From Chloroflexota bacterium (GTDB taxonomy: Bacteria; Chloroflexota; Anaerolineae; Anaerolineales; Villigracilaceae): a DNA stretch of 64,000 bases. Below the pieces are notes generated by a model. The model searched no databases. It saw nothing but the letters and a program-made list of their open reading frames with translations, and was not told where the DNA came from. Location: assembly GCA_016234485.1 (NCBI GenBank), contig JACRBL010000017.1, forward strand, positions 1-64,000. Reading direction: 5' to 3'. The number at the start of each line of letters is the position of its first letter. Position 1 is the first letter of the stretch. The position numbers and the translations under genes were made by a program. Positions 44,363-53,520 of the stretch are shown piece after piece.

Positions 44363-45379
44363 TTACCGCGTCTGGCGGCAGGGATCGCCGGGTAGGCGCG
44401 GCGGGCTGGGCAGGCCAAATGCCTCGAGGACGGGAATCCCGTCCCATTCGGCGGGTCGGGGCAGGCCCAGCGCGTACGAAGCCGTGGCCGCCGTATCGGT
44501 CGTGTGAACGAACGAGGTCAGCGGGCCAGGAATCACGCCCGGACCCGAGAGAATCCACGGGATGGTCAGCTCTTCGGGCAAATTCCCGCCGTGCGAGCCG
44601 CCGATGACTCCCCCGTGGTCGGCAGTCAGAATAATGAGCGTGGACGAGCGCAACCCCGCCGCGTCGAGCGCGGCCAGCATCTTTGCCAGTTCCCTGTCTT
44701 CGGCGCGGTAGGCCGACATTTGCACCGCGCCCATCCAACTCCACTCATGGCCTAGCACGTCGCCCGTGGGGAAGTGGACGAACATCACGCCGAAATCTTT
44801 TTGAATCTCGATCTCGGCCAGGTTGCCAATGGCCTCGTCGTTCGCGTTGACGATGAAAACATCCAGGCTTTCGGCGGCGGTCACGTGCCAGAGTTTTTCC
44901 TTGCCCACAATCATTACCGTCCGCAAGCCCGCGGCGCGCGCGCTGTCGAACAAGTCCGTGCCGAGAGCGATTCCATTTTCGGGGACGTAATCATCCCAAT
45001 AGGTCGCGTGTTTGGCGGGACACAATCCACTTAACATGGACGTGTGCGCGGGCAGAGTGGTACTGGGCAAAACGGTCTGCGCGGTGAGCGAATACGCGCT
45101 GGATTCCATCAACGTCAGCAGGTTCGTCATCGGCGCTTTTTCGATGGCATCAGGACGCAACCCGTCGAAACTGACAATCAGGACGCGGCTTGCGAACGGA
45201 CGCGGCGTGGGCGTGACCGTCTCGGTCGCGGTCGGCGGGGCGGGCGTCACACTCGGCGCTTCGCTCGCGCGGACCTCGGGCGGGGTCGCGGTTTGGGCGG
45301 GCATTGTCCCAGCCTGAGGCGCGCAAGCCGCGAGGGTGAAAATGATAATTAAGATGCTGGCGGTTTTTTGTTTGAACAC
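44363..45379 (-). CDS. Alkaline phosphatase-superfamily phosphodiesterase lipoprotein
   Basis: 338 aa from a GTG. Lipoprotein signal (ILIIIFTLAAC), a Thr/Pro/Ala linker, then a phosphodiesterase or nucleotide pyrophosphatase-type core: RVLIVSFDGLRPDAIEK (metal Asp), nucleophile Thr in LPSTTLPAHTSML, metal site FPTGDVLGHEWS, and LIILTADHGGVIGGSHGG. It probably cleaves phosphate esters outside the cell. A TACAAT 7 nt before the GTG and no ribosome binding site suggest a leaderless mRNA. Confidence 0.9.
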   Translation of the reverse strand: MFKQKTASILIIIFTLAACAPQAGTMPAQTATPPEVRASEAPSVTPAPPTATETVTPTPRPFASRVLIVSFDGLRPDAIEKAPMTNLLTLMESSAYSLTAQTVLPSTTLPAHTSMLSGLCPAKHATYWDDYVPENGIALGTDLFDSARAAGLRTVMIVGKEKLWHVTAAESLDVFIVNANDEAIGNLAEIEIQKDFGVMFVHFPTGDVLGHEWSWMGAVQMSAYRAEDRELAKMLAALDAAGLRSSTLIILTADHGGVIGGSHGGNLPEELTIPWILSGPGVIPGPLTSFVHTTDTAATASYALGLPRPAEWDGIPVLEAFGLPSPPRLPGDPCRQTR

Positions 45380-45529
45380 GTCGCAAATTGTAATGCATCA
45401 CGGCAAAGGCTGGATTCGAAAGCGTTTCGCAAAATCTCTGACGGAATTTTTATGAACGGCTTGTATTTTTTTAACGCGGGCGAATTAAATTTTGAGCGTA
45501 AAACCAACACAACCAGAAAGGAGTTCACC

Positions 45530-45970
45530 ATGTCCAATCTAATCCGTTTTGAACCGATGCGCGAAATGATCACCCTGCGCGAAGCGATGGACCGTCTCTT
45601 CAATGACGCATTCACTCCGTCCATCAGCGCCACAGGCGGCTGGCAAGCCCCCGCCGTGGACCTCTATCAGACCGACGACGAGGTGGTGGTGAAAGCCGCC
45701 CTCCCTGGTATGAAGTCTGACGATGTGCAGATCTCCATTACTGGCGATATGCTCACCATCAAGGGCGAATTCAAGCAGGCAGAGGAGAAGAAGGAGAAGG
45801 CTTATTCCCTACGCGAACAGCGCTTCGACGCCTTCGAACGCACTTTCGGCCTCCCTACCGCGGTCGTTGCGGACAAGGCCAGAGCCGACTTCGAGAATGG
45901 CATTCTCACCATCACCCTGCCCAAGGCCGAAGAAGTGAAACCGCGCATGATCACCGTCAAAGCAAAATAG
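45530..45970 (+). CDS. Small heat-shock protein, Hsp20 family
   Basis: 146 aa from MSNLIRFEPMREMITLREAMDRLFNDAF (AAAGGAG upstream). The alpha-crystallin domain (residues 40-135) includes PAVDLYQTDDEVVVKAALPGMKSDDVQISI, FERTFGLPTAV and ENGILTITLPK. It is an ATP-independent holdase that keeps unfolded proteins soluble. Monocistronic, with a terminator behind it. Confidence 0.97.
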   Translation: MSNLIRFEPMREMITLREAMDRLFNDAFTPSISATGGWQAPAVDLYQTDDEVVVKAALPGMKSDDVQISITGDMLTIKGEFKQAEEKKEKAYSLREQRFDAFERTFGLPTAVVADKARADFENGILTITLPKAEEVKPRMITVKAK

Positions 45971-45996
45971 CCAACGGCGAACGCATCCAAAAGAAA

Positions 45997-46026
45997 GGAC
46001 TCTGGGTTGAAGCCCGGAGTCCTTGT
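45997..46026 (+). terminator. Terminator of the hsp20 gene
   Basis: GGACTCTGGG/CCCGGAGTCC stem around TTGAAG, then TTGTATT. Confidence 0.8.
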
Positions 46027-46052
46027 ATTAAGTAGCCATCCAAAAATCATGT

Positions 46053-46967
46053 TCATATTCGCTTCTTGAATAAACTGACGCCAAACAGAACAAACCCCAG
46101 CGGCGTGGTGATGAGATAAAGAATCCAGTTGGTGTGCCATTGAAGATGCAAAGTCAGCGCCAGCGCGTAGAAGGCAATGGCCGTCAACGGGAGGGCGAAG
46201 AGGGCGAGATAGTTGAGCAGATGGATTTGTCCGCGCAGGGTGGCGCTGAGGGATGGAGTCTCCTCGGCGGAACGGTGGCGACGCAGGCCGTAGATGGCGA
46301 GCGCTAGCAGGAGGGGAAGGATGATGAGCGAGATGGGCGCGGCGGGGACGGTGACGAACGCGAAGTAGGCGAGGAAGGCCGCGTAGACGAAACGCGTCAC
46401 CCAGACGTTGGGCGCGAACGGCTCGCTCGATCCCCAGTTGACGAGGGCGTAGGCCAGCGCGACGAGGGCGGTGATGGTCAAAATGAACGAGGAAAATTCG
46501 CCGAGGGTCGCGACGCCGCCATCGGGTTCGAGCCACCAGTTGATCGCCCAAAGCGAGAAACAAGCTCCTATCGCCGCGAAACGGACGAAAGTCGGGGGCG
46601 AAGCGGGAGAGGTCAACGCGCGGCGGACGGCGTACCATCCGATCCAGACGGTGATGAGCGCGTGCCAGGCGAGTCCTGTAAATGAAATCGAGAGGGGAAG
46701 CATGTCGTAGGCGGTCTGCACGACGAGGCCCTCGGCCAGCCATCCGAAAACCGCGGCCGCGAGGAAGAGCGACCATTTTTCGCGCACGCGGAATTTTTCG
46801 ATGATGTGGATGAAGACGAAGGCCATCAACGAGTAGGCGATCCACGCGCTGATCCAGTTTTTGAGCGAGTCGTCGGGGCGGACGCGCGCCCAGAAGAGAT
46901 GCTCGGAAAAGTAGACAAAGACGTAGCCAGAGCCGAGGACGAGCGCGAGTTGTTTGAGGGTTCGCAT
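46053..46967 (-). CDS. Multi-spanning membrane protein, unknown
   Basis: 304 aa from MRTLKQLALVLGSGYVFV, about nine membrane helices. Polar and charged residues inside the membrane include FSEHLFWARVRPDD, HIIEKFRV, AWHALITVWIGW and a repeated WAINWWLEP. No motif of a known transporter or enzyme is recognised. No clear ribosome binding site (CTCCTCTC before the ATG), so the start is uncertain. It converges on the hsp20 terminator. Confidence 0.65.
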   Translation of the reverse strand: MRTLKQLALVLGSGYVFVYFSEHLFWARVRPDDSLKNWISAWIAYSLMAFVFIHIIEKFRVREKWSLFLAAAVFGWLAEGLVVQTAYDMLPLSISFTGLAWHALITVWIGWYAVRRALTSPASPPTFVRFAAIGACFSLWAINWWLEPDGGVATLGEFSSFILTITALVALAYALVNWGSSEPFAPNVWVTRFVYAAFLAYFAFVTVPAAPISLIILPLLLALAIYGLRRHRSAEETPSLSATLRGQIHLLNYLALFALPLTAIAFYALALTLHLQWHTNWILYLITTPLGFVLFGVSLFKKRI

Positions 46968-47092
46968 GAGAGGAGTACAGATAGGGATGGGAAAAGTTGC
47001 AAACAACAGGGTTGTCTTGCAAGACTTAACGCGATGTAGGCGGAGCGTAAATTGCAACCGAAATTAATTCATTTCATTGACGCGTGGCACAC

Positions 47093-48034
47093 TCAAAATT
47101 CATCATCTTTGAAAATCAGACCTTCAATCATTCCGCTTACCCGCAATGAGGTCGCGCCAATTAAGACTGCAACAATAAAATAATTTTCCTCACGCTCGGC
47201 CAGAATGGAGCGCGATTGTAATATTGCCCAAATCATAAATCCGCCAACGAGACTAATGAATAGCGTAACAAACGGAGCAAGATAGTAAGTTCTCGCTTTC
47301 CGTGAAATCTCTTTGTGTTGTAATTTAGAGATTTTGGCGTTGTAGTCTATAAGACTCATGCCATTGAAAAACAAACTCAACATAAAACTGGTGGTGACTA
47401 GATAAGAAACCACGAATGTATTTTGAAAGCCTTCCGTCGTGAAATATTCAGCGCCTTTTCTAAAAGCAAAAGCAAGGAATATCAGTAGAAATAAGAAACC
47501 CATATAGTAGAGGCCAATGGTCCCCACTTTCTGAAAGCTTTTTGTGCTGCTTTTATTTTTCGATATAAATTCTTCAATGTTACTGTTTGGAACGTAATTT
47601 GCAATATCTTTCAACATTGTGTCTGTTGCAAGGTCGTCAATATACGGAGACAATTGAATTGACCTGTCATAGCCAAGAGGTCGCAAGAAAGCATTGACGA
47701 ATCTATTTTTATAAAGCGATTCTTTGAAAATCAAATTTACAAACCCATAAGGGTTAATGTCCACTCTTTCGACTTTATCCCAGGATGCTTTTATTCTCAC
47801 TCCAAACGAAATCGTTTCAACGCCTTCTGGAGATGTGGTGATCTTGCTTGTCACAATTCCGTAGGTGGCCGCTCCAGAAATGCCGCCTAAAAATATTGAT
47901 GTCCAGATAAAGTCTGTTGCTTTTCCAGAATATTCACCCACCAGTAATGGCAAGAGCGGAATAAAAAATATTGCTACTGAGGCCACAATCATCATATATC
48001 GCCAAGTCCGAGCGAGGAGATGGATATTTTTCAT
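47093..48034 (-). CDS. Membrane protein, unknown, AT-rich
   Basis: 313 aa. Two helices at the N-terminus (residues 12-60), a soluble beta-like part (TSPEGVETISFGVRIKASWDKVERVDINPYGF, PH-domain-like) of about 100 residues, and four or five C-terminal helices. The soluble part resembles bacterial PH (bPH) domains in its strand pattern, which is a weak inference. AT-richer than neighbours (AAA, ATT codons), as if of other origin. Confidence 0.6.
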   Translation of the reverse strand: MKNIHLLARTWRYMMIVASVAIFFIPLLPLLVGEYSGKATDFIWTSIFLGGISGAATYGIVTSKITTSPEGVETISFGVRIKASWDKVERVDINPYGFVNLIFKESLYKNRFVNAFLRPLGYDRSIQLSPYIDDLATDTMLKDIANYVPNSNIEEFISKNKSSTKSFQKVGTIGLYYMGFLFLLIFLAFAFRKGAEYFTTEGFQNTFVVSYLVTTSFMLSLFFNGMSLIDYNAKISKLQHKEISRKARTYYLAPFVTLFISLVGGFMIWAILQSRSILAEREENYFIVAVLIGATSLRVSGMIEGLIFKDDEF

Positions 48035-48097
48035 TATTTTCCCTTTTTGGTAAATGCGGAATCAGAATTTGTGTTCAAAATGATTTCATTATCTTCA

Positions 48098-48142
48098 CGC
48101 ACGCCTGTACTTTACGCGTAACATGTGCCGCACAGGCGTGCG
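48098..48142. repeat. Palindrome CGCACGCCTGT...ACAGGCGTGCG
   Basis: 11-bp perfect arms with a 23-nt loop that can itself fold (TTTACGCGTAA). It fills the gap between the AT-rich membrane protein and the next gene. Confidence 0.85.
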
Positions 48143-48157
48143 GTTTGGCTTACGCCT

Positions 48158-49078
48158 TTACGGATTCAACACTTCGATATTCGGCTCCAGCGGAATCCGC
48201 TCGATCAGATTAATGAAATCCTTTTCGGTGACTTCGGACTGGGGCTTGTCCATCAGTGCGAGCAGGGTGGCTTCCATGACGTTGGTGCCGAAGGAGCGTC
48301 CCTCCAGCCGCGGCGTGACGGTGACGAGGATGTGAAGGTTGCGCTTTTTCAATTCTTCCACATTCTTTGACGTGGTCGTGTTGGTGACGATGATCTTGCC
48401 TGTCAGATCGTCGGGCATGAACTGGCGGATCTGGATGAAGTCGCCGCCGAGGACAGTGGCTTGCTTGTAGTACTTGTCCCATTTGGGTTGGGGCGGCTTG
48501 TCCTGCTCGGAGCCGAGGGCGTAGAACCACGAGAAGGGTAGGTTCGTGACGATCGGCAACAACGTGGCCGCGATCAACCGCACCGTGGACAGTTTGTGAA
48601 CGGCAATGGGGATGCCCAGCGCGAACATCAGGTCGCCAATGGTCATGTCGAGACCCGCGTCGAACATGGCCTCGCCCATGCCGTAACGATCCACGGCTGT
48701 CGTCAAAAGCGCGGGCATGCCTTTGAGGGTCTTGTTCTCTTTTTCGTTGAGATGCTTTTCGAGGGCTTGAAAGGCGCGGCGTTCCAGAATCCCCTTCACG
48801 CCGTTGCCGTCGCCGATCTTGCTGATCTTCACCGCGCGGCGGATGCGGCTGACGTCGCGGAAGTAGTAGCGTTTCTTCCCAACCCGCAAAAAGAATTCCA
48901 CGCCGCCGACGCCGAACGCGTCCACCTTGCCGTCCATGTCGGCGTAGCGTTGCACGGCCTTGTTGAAGTCGCCGTCCGTGCCTTGACGGGAGAGTTCACA
49001 CTCTTGTCCCAAAAAGGTGTGCCGCGTGGTGTGGTCACGCGAGGACGATCCCACACTGATGGAAAGAATCTTTTTCAC
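48158..49078 (-). CDS. Quinate/shikimate dehydrogenase-like protein
   Basis: 306 aa from a GTG with AGGAG before it: VKKILSISVGSSSRDHTTRHTFLG. Much of the long upstream frame is spacer repeat. The sequence (SRQGTDGDFNKAVQRYADMDGKVDAFGVGGVEFFL, MPALLTTAVDRYGMGEAMFDAGLDMTIGDLMFALGIP, VTVTPRLEGRSFGTNVMEATLLAL) matches, by memory of the family, proteins of Chloroflexota and Thermus annotated as quinate 5-dehydrogenase. No glycine-rich Rossmann motif is plain, so the true reaction is uncertain. Confidence 0.65.
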   Translation of the reverse strand: MKKILSISVGSSSRDHTTRHTFLGQECELSRQGTDGDFNKAVQRYADMDGKVDAFGVGGVEFFLRVGKKRYYFRDVSRIRRAVKISKIGDGNGVKGILERRAFQALEKHLNEKENKTLKGMPALLTTAVDRYGMGEAMFDAGLDMTIGDLMFALGIPIAVHKLSTVRLIAATLLPIVTNLPFSWFYALGSEQDKPPQPKWDKYYKQATVLGGDFIQIRQFMPDDLTGKIIVTNTTTSKNVEELKKRNLHILVTVTPRLEGRSFGTNVMEATLLALMDKPQSEVTEKDFINLIERIPLEPNIEVLNP

Positions 49079-49215
49079 CTGCGTCTCCTGAGTTGAAATG
49101 GATTGGGTGCGTTTCAAGTAAGTTGAGAAAAACGTGTAGCGTATTTCATGTTCCGTTTTGAACGGTTTACGCAACACGCATCCAAAGTCGGAGACTTTGG
49201 AGTCCGACCTTCTTT
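49079..49215. repeat. Repeat-filled gap: GTAGCGTATTTC and GTCGGAGACTTTGG units
   Basis: 49125-49180 holds GTGTAGCGTATTTCATG and TTTACGCAACACGC, an inverted pair. 49188-49211 holds GTCGGA-GACTTTGG-AGTCCGAC. No gene seen. Confidence 0.7.
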
Positions 49216-50400
49216 CTACGGAAAAATCAACGCGGTCGAATCGGCGCGCGCGTCGAAGATCCATCCGTTCAGCGCGTAGATTCCCGTTGGGCATCTTTCC
49301 GCGCCCGTCATCAATTCAATCTGCGCGGCGATGTAATTTTTATCCGCGAGGCGGACGGGGTCGAGAGGCCCCAATTGGCAGGATTCGGCCGCGGGAAAAT
49401 CGTCCTTATGATCCAGCAGGTATTGAACAGTGACAGGACGCGCCGCGATGCGCGGGATGTTGAAGCGGTCGAACCTGGACGAATAGGGCGGCGGCACAAA
49501 TCCCGCGCGCTCGTTGTTGTCAATGACGTAGATCGCCTGCATGGCCAGGCCTTCGGGGTTGGCGTAATGTTGCATCACATACGTCCCGTTGGCGTCGGGT
49601 GAATGTCCATAAGGTAGCGCCAGCATGTTGCCCAATTTTGGAATTAAGTCTTCGCGGCCGATCATGGTCAACAGTTCGCGCAAATACAGGTCGTTCTTTC
49701 GCAATTCCGATTTTACGCCCGGCGGGTCGGTTAAATCCAATCGCGAGTGGCTGTAGGTGTGGTTATAAACTTCCGCGCCATGATCGAGACACCACGCAAT
49801 GGCGCGCCCCAGTTTCTCGTCCCAATCGGGATAATCTGGTTCGGCGTACAACTTGTCGCCGAGGCTGGCGAACAGGGCCAGGCGAAACCCAAATTCGGGA
49901 CGCTCCTGCGCGAACTGCCAGAAGATGCCGATGGACGTGTCGGTAGTCGGGACGCCGTCCGCGCCGAGCGTGATCTGGTTGTTGAAGAACAGATCGTCCA
50001 TGCTGATGATGAGCGGACGCCGCCCGCGCGGGACGGAGAGATTGCCGTTGATCCAATCCTGCGCGGCCACGAGCGTAAACCCCGCCTCATTCAGACCTTC
50101 CAGCTGGGCGCGCAGATCCGACGCGCGTACCTTGTGCCCAGTCGAATACTCGGAGATGTCTGGAGCCATCTGGTGATACGCCAGCATCGGGACGCGCGGC
50201 TCCTCCGTCCAGACGGTGACATTTAGATAGTAGGGAACTTCGGTTGGCAGGGAAGTCGGCGTTGGCGGCGGCAGGGGAGTCTGTGTGGCGATGGGAATGG
50301 ATGTAACTGTGTCCGTCGCTGCGGGAATGGGCGTACTTGCCTGACACGCGCTGGCGGTCAGAGACAAGGCGAGCAAAATGACGGCAAATTTACGTTGCAT
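49216..50400 (-). CDS. Polysaccharide deacetylase-like lipoprotein
   Basis: 394 aa. Lipobox LTASAC, a TPxPTP linker, then a NodB-like domain: PMLAYHQMAPDISEYS, motif 1 LIISMDDLFFNN (Asp pair), and motif 2 EVYNHTYSHSRLDL (His-x3-His). Further on ALPYGHSPDANGTY replaces motif 3. It would remove acetyl groups from an extracellular glycan. It heads (most upstream on plus coordinates) a row of surface-modification genes on the minus strand. Confidence 0.85.
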   Translation of the reverse strand: MQRKFAVILLALSLTASACQASTPIPAATDTVTSIPIATQTPLPPPTPTSLPTEVPYYLNVTVWTEEPRVPMLAYHQMAPDISEYSTGHKVRASDLRAQLEGLNEAGFTLVAAQDWINGNLSVPRGRRPLIISMDDLFFNNQITLGADGVPTTDTSIGIFWQFAQERPEFGFRLALFASLGDKLYAEPDYPDWDEKLGRAIAWCLDHGAEVYNHTYSHSRLDLTDPPGVKSELRKNDLYLRELLTMIGREDLIPKLGNMLALPYGHSPDANGTYVMQHYANPEGLAMQAIYVIDNNERAGFVPPPYSSRFDRFNIPRIAARPVTVQYLLDHKDDFPAAESCQLGPLDPVRLADKNYIAAQIELMTGAERCPTGIYALNGWIFDARADSTALIFP

Positions 50401-50476
50401 GAATTGTGTCCCTGCTCGACGGCTTGACGAGATTTGCGGAGCGCGGACTCAAGTCCGCACTCCAATTGAATTGCGC

Positions 50477-52423
50477 TTACGGAAGCCAAAAAATCGGTTG
50501 CAACAGTAAATATTCTTCGCTCGTCCAATCAAACCCCAGCGCGGGGATTTGGATTTGCGCGGCCGCGTCCAACACCGAGAATCGGATGCGCCCGTCCGCC
50601 GCGTTGCGCGTGACCAGCAGGAGGGACTTGCCATCGGGCGACCAGACGTGGCGTTCGATGGCCGCTTCGTCCGTCATCTCCAACACTTTATCGAGGCTGG
50701 CAGGCCAGCTGACGAAGTACAACTTTGAAGCGAGAGTCAACCCCGAATAATCGCTCACGTTCGCCACGCTAACCGCCAGCGTGGAACCGTCGGGCGACCA
50801 TTGCATGTCCACGAGGCGATTCCCAAACATTGGAATCGTTCTGGTCTCTGCGCTGTTGACGAGGGTGAGTTGATTCTTCCCCTCGGCGTCGCGATTCAAA
50901 AAGGCCATCTTGCCGTCCGCGGCGAAGGCGGGATGACCTGTATAAGGAAGCGCGGTGGACGTCAGATCACTCAGCGCGGTGGAGAAGATTTGATTATCTG
51001 CGCTCCAGTAAAGATGACTTGGGTCAAGGCTGGGATGGAGGATTTGCGGCGCGCTTTCGGCGGCGATGATCTGCGACACGCCCTCGGTAAAAATGGCGAG
51101 TTGATTTCCGTTTTCGGATTGCAGGATGGCGGCGACGCGCCCATCGGCGAGGAAGATGCCTTCAGAAACAAGTTGATCGGTGAGGAGCGTGCGCGCCGAG
51201 TCTGTGATGAGGTAAAGATTCTGTCCCTGCGAGGCGAGGATGCCCGCGTCGGAGTAATCGAGGAGAGTCAAACCAGATGCCGCGATGGCGAGGAAGTCGC
51301 GTCCGTTCAGGTTGGATTGGAAGATGCCCGCGGAAGTGAGCGTCTCGCCCGCGCGGGTGGAGAATCCGAACAGGAGCGAGGCGGGAGCAGAATCGGCTGA
51401 GGCGGGGATGACGCGCGAGAATGGCAACCCCGCGAGAGGTCCAGGCGTGAACGAGGCGAGGGGCGGCAGAGTCGGCGTGGGGGTCGCGAGCGATGCCCCG
51501 TCGGCGGTCAAATCCGCAGTGGCGCGATGGACTGCGTCCAACACTTGCAACGCGGAAAAACTTCGCATGTTCCAGCCGTCCACGTTGAGATGAAAGCCCG
51601 TCATATCAGTGGGATCGAGGCCGTGATTGGGAAGGGGCTGAACGGCGCGCCAATAATTCCAGAGCGGCAGGTCATATTCGTGCGCGAGTTTGGCGATGGC
51701 GCGGTTGATGCTGTGATCGCCTTCCACGTTGTCGGCTTTGGTGGCGAGGATGGGGAGAGCGCCCTGCTCAATGTTGAACTCGATGATCTGGCGCAAATAT
51801 TTTTCGTAGACGTCGGGCGTGCGGCCCTCGAACCAAACTTCGAGGCTGATGAAAACAACGCTCGGATTGTGGATGCGATTTTCGCAAGCCATCGGACTTT
51901 CGCCAGGTTCGCAAACTTCGGCATTGGCCCAAAACGGCAACAGCACCGACGAAGTGTTAAAACCGCCGCGCACCGACTCGCCCTCGCGCTCGAACGAGCC
52001 GTTATAAAAATCCACGGTCTCTTGCAAGGTCTGGTATTCGGGCGCGAAGGAGTAGCGGTCGGTTTCGTAAATGCCGAGGAACGACGCTGGCACCGACTGG
52101 CAATCGCCGATCTTCGAGAAGCGCTTCGGATCGTTGCCGAGCGCGAGTCCTTTTTGATAAATCTCGCGCGCCCGCGCGCTGACTTGCGGGATGACCGGCC
52201 ACTCCTGCCATGTTTCTGGATCGAGACGAAGATCGGGCGTCGGACTCACATTTGGGCGGGGCGCGGCGACTGTGATCGTCGCGTCGCTGACGGGGGATGC
52301 GACGGCGGGTGTCTCGGTGTCAGGTGTTCCAGTGTCAGGTGTCAGGTTGGGAGAGGGCAGCGTGGGGGAACAGCCTGCGAGGAGGATGGAGAGGATGAGG
52401 ATGGTGAACGTTAAAGATTTCAT
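50477..52423 (-). CDS. SGNH-like lipoprotein fused to a beta-propeller
   Basis: 648 aa. Lipobox LLAGC and a TPDTGTPDTETP linker built from TGTCAGGTGT repeats. Residues 70-300 are SGNH-like but changed: block I reads FSKIGDCQSV (Cys where the nucleophile Ser would be) and the GTND block is replaced by SLEVWFEG, while the end keeps TGFHLN with the His. Residues 330-648 form WD40/TolB-like blades (MQWSPDGSTLAVSVA, HVWSPDGKSLLLVTR). Probably non-catalytic, sensing or binding glycans. Paralogous to the next gene upstream (52558). Confidence 0.75.
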   Translation of the reverse strand: MKSLTFTILILSILLAGCSPTLPSPNLTPDTGTPDTETPAVASPVSDATITVAAPRPNVSPTPDLRLDPETWQEWPVIPQVSARAREIYQKGLALGNDPKRFSKIGDCQSVPASFLGIYETDRYSFAPEYQTLQETVDFYNGSFEREGESVRGGFNTSSVLLPFWANAEVCEPGESPMACENRIHNPSVVFISLEVWFEGRTPDVYEKYLRQIIEFNIEQGALPILATKADNVEGDHSINRAIAKLAHEYDLPLWNYWRAVQPLPNHGLDPTDMTGFHLNVDGWNMRSFSALQVLDAVHRATADLTADGASLATPTPTLPPLASFTPGPLAGLPFSRVIPASADSAPASLLFGFSTRAGETLTSAGIFQSNLNGRDFLAIAASGLTLLDYSDAGILASQGQNLYLITDSARTLLTDQLVSEGIFLADGRVAAILQSENGNQLAIFTEGVSQIIAAESAPQILHPSLDPSHLYWSADNQIFSTALSDLTSTALPYTGHPAFAADGKMAFLNRDAEGKNQLTLVNSAETRTIPMFGNRLVDMQWSPDGSTLAVSVANVSDYSGLTLASKLYFVSWPASLDKVLEMTDEAAIERHVWSPDGKSLLLVTRNAADGRIRFSVLDAAAQIQIPALGFDWTSEEYLLLQPIFWLP

Positions 52424-52557
52424 TTACGCCTGTGAAAAATCCCGAAGGGATGAAATGATTATAGACCGCGACGAAATGGGGCGATGCCAACCCCGCAAGG
52501 GGTGAAATGGATTTTCCAAACCATGTCATCCCTTCGGGATTGGAGACGATACGACAC

Positions 52558-53517
52558 TTATTTTTCCAACGCGATGCGCACGGCGTCGAGAATCTGCAAC
52601 GCGGTCAGGTTGCGCCAGGGCCAGGCGGCTTCCATGCGGAAGGGATCGTCGAAGTAGTTGCCCGCGAAGGTGAGGTGGAAACCGTCGTCTTGCAGTCCGT
52701 GATTCGGAAGGGGCTGAACGGCGAGCCAGAAATTCCAAAGAGGGATGTCATATTCGTAAGCGAGTTTGGCGACGATGGCGTTGATGCTGTGATCGCCCTC
52801 GGCGTTATCGGCTTTGGTGGAAAGCACGGGGACAATGCCCTGTGCGATGGTGAACTCGATGATGCGACGCAATTGCTCCTCGAAGTTGTCCACGCCGAGC
52901 GCGTCGTTCGTCCCGACCGCGATCAGCGCCACGGATGGATTTTGGACGCGGTACTCACAGGCCAGCATGGACTCGCCCGCTTCGCAAAAATTCGGGTCAG
53001 CCCAGAAACTGGTCAACATGGAGGCGGTGTTGGCGCCGCGTCGCACGGCGATGCTTTCGCGCTCAAAAGAGCCCGCGTAATAGTCAATGGTGGGTTGCAG
53101 ATAACTGTATTGCTCGCCGAGGCTGTAGGTAGGCGGATCCGTGTCGAACGTACTGAGATACCAGCCCGTGGTACTTTCGCAATCGCCCGCCTTCGAGAAG
53201 CGCTGCGGGTCGCGCCCCAGCGCCAATCCATTTTGATGGATGAGGCGCGCCGCCTCACTGACGACGGGGATGACGGGCATCTGTTGCCAGGCATCGGGAG
53301 CGAGGGTAGCGGTGGGAGGAACGGGTGTCGGAGTGTCAGGTGTCAGGTGCGAGGTGTCAGGTGTTGAGGTGTTTTGCGACTGATTGGAAAGAGTTGGTAC
53401 GGGAGATGGGAAGACTTCCGAAGTCTCGGAGACTTCGGAAGTCTGGGTGGGCGCAGGCGCGGATGTGCACGCGGAAAGTAGAACCAAAATAATTATAAGG
53501 AAGAGAATTCGTTTCAT
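52558..53517 (-). CDS. SGNH/GDSL-hydrolase-like lipoprotein
   Basis: 319 aa. Lipobox LLSAC, then a linker partly encoded by a 33-bp palindrome (SEVSETSEV) and TGTCAGG units (TPDTSHLTPDTPTP). The SGNH fold has block I FSKAGDCESTT, with Cys in place of the usual Ser, block III ALIAVGTNDALG intact and block V DDGFHLTFAG intact. If active it would be a Cys-type esterase of surface glycans. Closely similar to residues 60-300 of the gene at 50477, so the two arose by tandem duplication. Confidence 0.8.
   Translation of the reverse strand: MKRILFLIIILVLLSACTSAPAPTQTSEVSETSEVFPSPVPTLSNQSQNTSTPDTSHLTPDTPTPVPPTATLAPDAWQQMPVIPVVSEAARLIHQNGLALGRDPQRFSKAGDCESTTGWYLSTFDTDPPTYSLGEQYSYLQPTIDYYAGSFERESIAVRRGANTASMLTSFWADPNFCEAGESMLACEYRVQNPSVALIAVGTNDALGVDNFEEQLRRIIEFTIAQGIVPVLSTKADNAEGDHSINAIVAKLAYEYDIPLWNFWLAVQPLPNHGLQDDGFHLTFAGNYFDDPFRMEAAWPWRNLTALQILDAVRIALEK
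53412..53444. repeat. In-frame 15-bp-arm palindrome in an SGNH lipoprotein
   Basis: AGACTTCCGAAGTCT-CGG-AGACTTCGGAAGTCT, perfect arms that are themselves palindromic. It encodes TSEVSETSEVF in the linker after the lipobox. Confidence 0.9.
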
Positions 53518-53520
53518 TGG